Source: Actinomycetota bacterium
GTDB taxonomy: Bacteria > Actinomycetota > Actinomycetes > Mycobacteriales > Mycobacteriaceae
Length of the DNA stretch: 64,000 nt
Assembly (NCBI GenBank): GCA_018268465.1
Contig: JAFDWN010000015.1
Location: 128,889-192,888, forward strand
Direction: 5' to 3'
The translations under genes and the position numbers were made by a program. The notes under the pieces were generated by a model. That model was not told the DNA's origin. It did not search any database and was given only the letters and a program-made list of their open reading frames with translations. Position 1 is the first letter of the stretch, and every line of letters starts with the position of its first letter. Positions 59,416 through 64,000 of the stretch are shown here, piece after piece.

Positions 59416-61734
59416 ATGACCCGCGCGACGCGGACGTCGAGTGGCGGGATCCGGACACCGGTCGCCGAGCCGGGCTGCAGGCCACCGGCCGCCGCCGGAT
59501 CCGACGGCGTGCTGGCGCACATCGCAGCCATGGCGATCCGCGCGCCGCGGCGCATCATCGCGGTCGCGGTGCTGGTCATGATCGGCGCGGCGCTGTTCGG
59601 CGTCCCCGTCACCACCCGTCTGTCGGCGGGTGGTTTCCAGGACCCCACCTCGGAATCGTGGCAGGCCGCCCGGATGCTGTCCGACACCTTCGGCCGCGGC
59701 GATATGCAACTGCTCATCACCGTCACCTCGGACGCCGGTGTGGACAGCGCCCCGGCACGCGACGCGGCCACCGACATCGTCGCCGCGCTGCAGTCCTCCC
59801 CGCATGTGGGGGACGTCAGCTCGGCATGGACCGCGCCGCCACCCCTGGCGCCCGCGCTGGTCAGCAAGGACGGTAAGACCGGGCTGATCGTCGCGGGCGT
59901 GACCGGCGGCGAGAGCGGTGCGCAGCGCAACGCCAAGGCCATCACCGATCGTCTGGTACGCGACCGCGACGGGGTGACGGTGCGGGCCGGCGGTGAAGCC
60001 ATGACGTACGTGCAGATCACCCGCCGCATCGAGATCGACCTGCTGCTCATGGAATCCATCGCGATCCCGCTGAGTTTCGTGGTGTTGGTGTGGGTGTTCG
60101 GCGGTGTCGTCGCCGCCGCGCTGCCGGTGGCGGTCGGCGGGTTCGCCATCCTCGGCTCGATGGCGGTGCTGCGCGCGGTCACCCTCGTCACCGACGTCTC
60201 GATCTTCGCCATGAACCTCACTGTGGCAATGGGTTTGGCCCTGGCCATCGACTACACGCTACTCATCATCAGCCGGTACCGAGACGAACTCGCCGACGGA
60301 TCCGATCCCCGCGCCGCACTTGTCCGCACGATGGCCACCGCGGGCCGCACCGTGCTCTTCTCCGCCGTGACCGTCGCCTTGTCGATGCTGGTGATGGTGC
60401 TCTTCCCGATGTACTTCCTCAAATCATTCGCCTACGCAGGCATCGCGACGGTCGCTTTCGCCGCCACCGCGGCGATCGTGGTGACCCCGGCGGCCATCGC
60501 GCTGCTCGGTATGCGTCTGGACTCCGGGGATGTGCGGCGCCTGGCCCACCGGCTGACCGGCGGGCACGCACCTCGCCCACAACCGGTCCACAAGCAATTC
60601 TGGTATCGGTCAACGACATTCGTGATGCGCCGGGCGGTCACCGTCGGCATCACGATCGTCGTCGTCCTGCTCGTGCTCGGCGCACCGTTCCTCGGTGTGA
60701 AATGGGGCTTTCCCGACGACCGGGTGTTGCCGCAAGGGATGTCGTCGCGTCAGATCGGCGACGAACTGCGCGACGAGTTCGCCGTCGACTCCGCGACCAA
60801 TGTCACCGTCGTCGTCCCCGATACCGCAGGCCTGACCCCGGCGGAGTTGGACCGCTACGCCTCGGAGCTGTCGCAGGTGCCCGACGTGATGTCCGTGTCC
60901 TCCCCCCGGGGCGGCTTCGTCGACGGAATCCTCGCCGGCCCGCCCACGGCGGCCACCGGGGCGGCCGACGGCAGCGTGTACCTCACGGTGGTGAGCGCCG
61001 CGCCGCTGTTCTCCCAGAGGTCGGACACACAGTTGGACCGGCTGCACGCGGTCACGGGACCCGGCGGCCGCGACACCCTGTTCACCGGGGTCGCGCAGAT
61101 CAACCGCGACAGCTCCGAGGCGATTTCGTCCCGGATTCCGCTGGTCCTGGGCGCCATCGCGGTGGTCACGTTCATCCTGCTGTTCCTGCTGACCGGCAGT
61201 CTGGTGTTGCCCCTGAAAGCGTTGGTGCTCAACGTCTTGTCGCTGACGGCGGCGTTCGGCGCGCTGGTGTGGATCTTTCAGGACGGCCATCTCGGCGCAC
61301 TGGGAACGACGGCCACCGGCACGCTGGTGGCCAACGTGCCGGTGCTGCTGTTCTGCATCGCCTTCGGCCTGTCGATGGATTACGAGGTGTTCCTGGTCTC
61401 CAGGATCAGGGAGTACTGGTTGGCCTCACCGCAGGGCCCCGGCGACAACGACGAGAGCGTCGCGCTCGGCCTGGCGCGCACGGCCCGCGTGGTGACCGCC
61501 GCCGCGCTGCTCATGACTATCTCGTTCGCGGCGCTGATCGCCTCACACGTTTCGTTCATGCGGATGTTCGGTGTGGGTCTCACCCTTGCCGTATTGGTGG
61601 ACGCGACGCTGGTGCGGATGATGCTGGTACCCGCGTTCATGCACCTCATGGGCCGGTGGAACTGGTGGGCCCCGCGACCGATGGCCCGGTTGCATGCCCG
61701 CCTGGCGATCGGCGAGTCGGGTGACCGGGGGTGA
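59416..61734 (+). CDS. MmpL-family RND lipid transporter
   Basis: A 772-residue RND-type exporter with two halves, each with a long extracytoplasmic loop and a block of transmembrane helices. The proton-relay motifs are AIDYTLLIISRYRDEL with Asp279/Tyr280 and SMDYEVFLVSRIREYW with Asp655/Tyr656. MmpL proteins export lipids made by neighbouring PKS genes, so it most likely carries the product of this locus through the inner membrane. The ATG at 59416 gives the usual short cytoplasmic N-terminus before the first helix (about residues 45-62); no clear ribosome site is seen. There is no MmpS partner nearby. Confidence 0.92.
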   Translation: MTRATRTSSGGIRTPVAEPGCRPPAAAGSDGVLAHIAAMAIRAPRRIIAVAVLVMIGAALFGVPVTTRLSAGGFQDPTSESWQAARMLSDTFGRGDMQLLITVTSDAGVDSAPARDAATDIVAALQSSPHVGDVSSAWTAPPPLAPALVSKDGKTGLIVAGVTGGESGAQRNAKAITDRLVRDRDGVTVRAGGEAMTYVQITRRIEIDLLLMESIAIPLSFVVLVWVFGGVVAAALPVAVGGFAILGSMAVLRAVTLVTDVSIFAMNLTVAMGLALAIDYTLLIISRYRDELADGSDPRAALVRTMATAGRTVLFSAVTVALSMLVMVLFPMYFLKSFAYAGIATVAFAATAAIVVTPAAIALLGMRLDSGDVRRLAHRLTGGHAPRPQPVHKQFWYRSTTFVMRRAVTVGITIVVVLLVLGAPFLGVKWGFPDDRVLPQGMSSRQIGDELRDEFAVDSATNVTVVVPDTAGLTPAELDRYASELSQVPDVMSVSSPRGGFVDGILAGPPTAATGAADGSVYLTVVSAAPLFSQRSDTQLDRLHAVTGPGGRDTLFTGVAQINRDSSEAISSRIPLVLGAIAVVTFILLFLLTGSLVLPLKALVLNVLSLTAAFGALVWIFQDGHLGALGTTATGTLVANVPVLLFCIAFGLSMDYEVFLVSRIREYWLASPQGPGDNDESVALGLARTARVVTAAALLMTISFAALIASHVSFMRMFGVGLTLAVLVDATLVRMMLVPAFMHLMGRWNWWAPRPMARLHARLAIGESGDRG

Positions 61735-62010
61735 AGGTCGCGATGGCGTCCTGGATGGCCGCCGCCATGGCGGGGCTGCCGGTGTGCCCGGAGTCCTCGA
61801 TGATGTGCAGTTCCGCGCCGGGCCACGCCTGCGCCAGCTCCCACGCGGTGAGCAGCGGGGCGGACAGATCCAGACGCCCGTGGATCAGACTCCACGAATA
61901 CCGCTGAGGTGGTGGACATCTCGAAGCAGCTGCCCGTCGTCCAGCCATGCGTGGCGGGAGAAGTAGTGGGTGCAGATCCGCACCATCGCCAGCTTCGCCG
62001 TGTCGGGTTG
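61728..62010 (-). pseudogene. Proline iminopeptidase remnant (frameshifted, 5'-truncated)
   Basis: Only the last quarter of a proline iminopeptidase is recognisable. One frame gives LAMVRICTHYFSRHAWLDDG and QLLRDVHHLSGIRGV, then stops with TGA at 61887-61885. The neighbouring frame continues the homology with LIHGRLDLSAPLLTAWELAQ and the histidine segment EDSGHTGSPAM, so one base was lost near 61888. The end runs into the 3' end of mmpL on the other strand. The catalytic serine region is missing. It marks an old rearrangement at the edge of the lipid locus. Confidence 0.65.
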
Positions 62011-62239
62011 GGCGCAGCGACCGTCCACAATCCCGCCGAACGTGCGCAAACTCGGTCGAAAAGGCGGCGTGGCGGCTGCAGACACGCACGCTCGCGGGGA
62101 TGGGAAGGGATGGGATTCGAGTACCCCGATACTCGGGACAACGCAGGCCACAATCGGCAGGCTGTGTGCACGTCGGAAGTGAAAGCGCCACGGGGCCTTG
62201 CGCTTACGATCGCACCAGCCGACACCCCAGGAGGCCGTC
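62011..62239. other. Non-coding stretch between pseudogene and hydrolase
   Basis: No homology to the missing front part of the peptidase was seen here and no RNA gene or clear operator. A ribosome site AGGAGG lies at the end, before the hydrolase GTG. Confidence 0.3.
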
Positions 62240-63235
62240 GTGACGCACCCCCCGACCCCCCTGACCGCGCGGCGGCGCGCGGCCGGCGGGCCCGCACACC
62301 GCGATTGCATCACGCTGCCCACCCACCGAGGCCGCGCCCGCCGCACCGGGGCAGCGACCTACGGTCGCGTGGTGTGCGCCCGTACCTCGCTGGTGACGAC
62401 CGATGACGGGGTCGCCCTGGCCGTCCACGAGGTCGGGCCGCCGACCGCACCCGTCACCGTGGTGTTCTGCCACGGCCTGTGCCTCGACATGCGCTCGTGG
62501 CGGTACCAGCGTGCGGGTCTGAGCCGGATGTGGGGCGCAGAGGTCCGCATGGTGTTCTACGACCAGCGCGGGCACGGCGCCTCGGCGGACGGCCACCCGC
62601 GCGACTGCACCATCGAGCGTCTCGGTCGCGACCTGTCCACCGTGCTCGACGTGGTGGCGGACGGACGACGCGTCGTACTCGTCGGCCACTCGATGGGCGG
62701 CATGGCGATCCTGGCCTACCTCGGCGCCCATCCGCACGTGGTGGGGACACGGGTGATCGGCGTAGGCCTCATCGCCAGCGCGGCCGACGCGGTCGCCAGG
62801 GCGGGCCTGGGCCGCGCACTGCGGGTTCCGGTGATCGAGGCGCTCCGACTGGCCACCAGCGGCCCCGACCCCCTGGTGCAGGGCGGCTGGCGCCTCGCCC
62901 GGCTGCTCGCCGAACCGCTCGTGGGCGGTGGCGTCACCCCGACGCGGCTGCGGGCACGTGCCGTCGTGTCGTTCCTGTCGGCCATCCGCCTCTACGACGA
63001 GTCGCGGACGCTGGCGCTGCTCGCTACCGTCCCCGCCCTGGTGCTCTGCGGGACCGACGATCCACTGACACCCGCCACCCACTCGATGCGCCTCGCCGAC
63101 TCCCTTTGCGACGCCGAACTGGTGATGGTCGACGGCGCCAGGCACGAGGTCACCACCACCCACCCGCATATCGTGTGTTGTGCGATCGCCCGCCTGCTGA
63201 CGCGGGCCGTGGACCGGTGCCGCGAGCCCGCGTGA
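62240..63235 (+). CDS. Alpha/beta hydrolase
   Basis: A 331-residue alpha/beta hydrolase. After an Arg-rich N-terminal stretch of about 45 residues come VTVVFCHGLCLDMRSW (oxyanion region), VFYDQRGHGAS, the nucleophile elbow LVGHSMGGMA and the acid CGTDDPLTP with a histidine in ARHEV. The substrate is unknown. The GTG at 62240 is chosen because AGGAGG stands five bases upstream. It could act on a lipid of the neighbouring locus, but nothing but proximity supports this. Confidence 0.85.
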   Translation: MTHPPTPLTARRRAAGGPAHRDCITLPTHRGRARRTGAATYGRVVCARTSLVTTDDGVALAVHEVGPPTAPVTVVFCHGLCLDMRSWRYQRAGLSRMWGAEVRMVFYDQRGHGASADGHPRDCTIERLGRDLSTVLDVVADGRRVVLVGHSMGGMAILAYLGAHPHVVGTRVIGVGLIASAADAVARAGLGRALRVPVIEALRLATSGPDPLVQGGWRLARLLAEPLVGGGVTPTRLRARAVVSFLSAIRLYDESRTLALLATVPALVLCGTDDPLTPATHSMRLADSLCDAELVMVDGARHEVTTTHPHIVCCAIARLLTRAVDRCREPA

Positions 63236-63247
63236 CTCGGTCGTCGG

Positions 63248-63661
63248 TCAGGCCCGCGGCGCGGTGAGTTCGTCGACGGGGCGCCGGGTGCGGCCCTGAC
63301 TGGTCTCGACCGCCAGGCCTTCCCGGGCCCAGTACTCGAAACCCCCGATGAGTTCGCGCACCCGCCGGTACCCCATGTCACTGAGGGTGAGGGCTGCCCT
63401 GGATGCGCCGTTGCAGCCCGGCCCCCAGCAGTAGACCACGATGTCGGCGGTGAGGTCGGGTAGTTCCGTGGCCGCGCGGCGGGACAGCTCCGGCCCCGGG
63501 ATGTGCACGGCGCCGGGAATGTGGCCCTGGTCCCAGCTCGCCGCGGACCGGGTGTCGACGACGCGTGGAGCCGTACCCGCGGCCCGCAGGGCGGCCAGGT
63601 CGGCGGGGTCGATCTCATGGGCGAGTTTCGCGGCGAAGAACGTCCGGGCATCGATGGTCAT
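63248..63661 (-). CDS. Rhodanese-domain protein
   Basis: A 137-residue single-domain rhodanese. VVDTRSAASWDQGHIPGAVHIP is the CH2A motif and VVYCWGPGCNGASRAA holds the active-site cysteine loop; the loop has two cysteines and lacks the usual CxxGxRS form. It may move sulfane sulfur or act as a thiol sensor. It is divergent from an Lrp/AsnC regulator, a common pairing, with 95 bases between. The gene ends 12 bases from the convergent hydrolase. Confidence 0.9.
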   Translation of the reverse strand: MTIDARTFFAAKLAHEIDPADLAALRAAGTAPRVVDTRSAASWDQGHIPGAVHIPGPELSRRAATELPDLTADIVVYCWGPGCNGASRAALTLSDMGYRRVRELIGGFEYWAREGLAVETSQGRTRRPVDELTAPRA

Positions 63662-63740
63662 GGTCCACCATCGAACCGCGCCGGGACGTGCCCGTGAAGG
63701 CCCAGTCGACGGCGATCAGCGCCGACGCCCTGCGTTTTCC

Positions 63741-63762
63741 CGGCATAATTCGATAAATGCCG
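63741..63762. promoter_or_regulatory. Inverted repeat over the Lrp/AsnC gene start
   Basis: CGGCAT (63741-63746) and ATGCCG (63757-63762) flank ten A/T-rich bases. It overlaps a -10-like CATAAT (63744-63749) and the ATG itself. It fits autoregulation by an Lrp-type protein and a leaderless mRNA. Confidence 0.45.
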
Positions 63763-64000
63763 AACAATCCACGGATCGCTCTCGATCGCACCGACGAGTC
63801 GATCCTGGAAACGCTGCAATCCGACGGGCGCATCAGCACCGCCGACCTCGCGCGCCGGGTGTCGCTGTCGGCCAGCGCGGCGGCCGAGCGGGTGCGTCGC
63901 CTTGTTGAGGGCGGCGTCATCACCGGCTACACCGCCACCCTCGACGCGACGACACTGGGCTATCCGATCATGGCGTTCGTGCGTCTGGCCTACCCATCCG
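63757..64000 (+). CDS. Lrp/AsnC-family transcriptional regulator (cut by window end)
   Basis: The first 81 residues are present. Residues about 8-65 are the AsnC-type helix-turn-helix (LDRTDESILETLQSDGRIST, VSLSASAAAERVRRLVEGGVI), followed by GYTATLDATTLGYPIMAFVRL, the beginning of the ligand-binding RAM domain. The remainder lies outside the window. It probably regulates itself and the divergent rhodanese gene; the ligand, usually an amino acid, is unknown. Confidence 0.88.
   Translation, partial: MPNNPRIALDRTDESILETLQSDGRISTADLARRVSLSASAAAERVRRLVEGGVITGYTATLDATTLGYPIMAFVRLAYPS

Noticed and set aside
41409-61734. Mobile element or genomic island boundaries around the lipid locus
   Set aside because: No integrase, transposase, tRNA gene or long direct repeats were seen; only the peptidase remnant hints at past rearrangement.

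Overview
The window is high-GC DNA from a mycobacterium, most likely a rapidly growing Mycolicibacterium-type species. The evidence is the gene order uvrC-rapZ-yvcK-whiA, the block fmt-rsmB-rpe-ribD plus lprG-P55 and ribE-ribBA-ribH, an MmpL transporter, a fatty acyl-AMP ligase, and many start codons placed directly after a TANNNT -10 box (leaderless genes). The synteny matches the M. tuberculosis Rv1402-Rv1423 region in reverse orientation, with insertions.

Region 1 (1-3.4 kb) is a polyhydroxyalkanoate storage set: depolymerase, synthase, an XRE regulator and a phasin-like protein. Diverging from it is a single-chain 1837-residue biotin-dependent carboxylase (3.6-9.1 kb) with the domain order of eukaryotic acetyl-CoA carboxylase.

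Region 2 (9.1-32.7 kb) is conserved core genome: DNA repair, envelope and carbon control (uvrC, rapZ, yvcK, whiA), gamma-glutamyltransferase, riboflavin synthesis split over three transcription units, the LprG/P55 lipid export pair, translation genes (rsmB, fmt), a LemA/DUF2207 membrane pair, a helicase-dead PriA and a lysoplasmalogenase. A 25-bp tandem repeat sits at the 3' end of rsmB.

Region 3 (32.8-41.4 kb) is accessory. It holds two divergent DszC/acyl-CoA-dehydrogenase-like flavoproteins, a complete carbohydrate-type ABC importer and a DszA/NtaA-type FMN monooxygenase, and looks like an organosulfur scavenging island.

Region 4 (41.4-61.7 kb) is a lipid/polyketide biosynthetic locus. 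A fully reducing PKS (KS-AT-DH-ER-KR-ACP) stands apart from a tightly overlapping operon coding for a KS-AT-ACP PKS, an AfsA-type (gamma-butyrolactone synthase family) protein, an FAD oxidoreductase and a fatty acyl-AMP ligase fused to an ACP. Around them are a SARP activator, an acyl-CoA ligase, a SAM methyltransferase and an MmpL exporter. I infer that the ligase-ACP activates a fatty acid, the KS-AT-ACP module adds one unreduced C2 unit, and the AfsA-like enzyme takes the beta-ketoacyl-ACP, giving a butyrolactone- or butenolide-like lipid. Promoter DNA supports one regulon: a 16-bp palindrome GAGTA-N6-TACTC lies before the reducing PKS, the SARP gene and mmpL, and a canonical SARP box lies before the acyl-CoA ligase gene. 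This locus is the main candidate for an undescribed system.

Region 5 (61.7-64 kb) holds a broken proline iminopeptidase remnant, an alpha/beta hydrolase, a rhodanese-domain protein and the start of an Lrp/AsnC regulator cut by the window edge.
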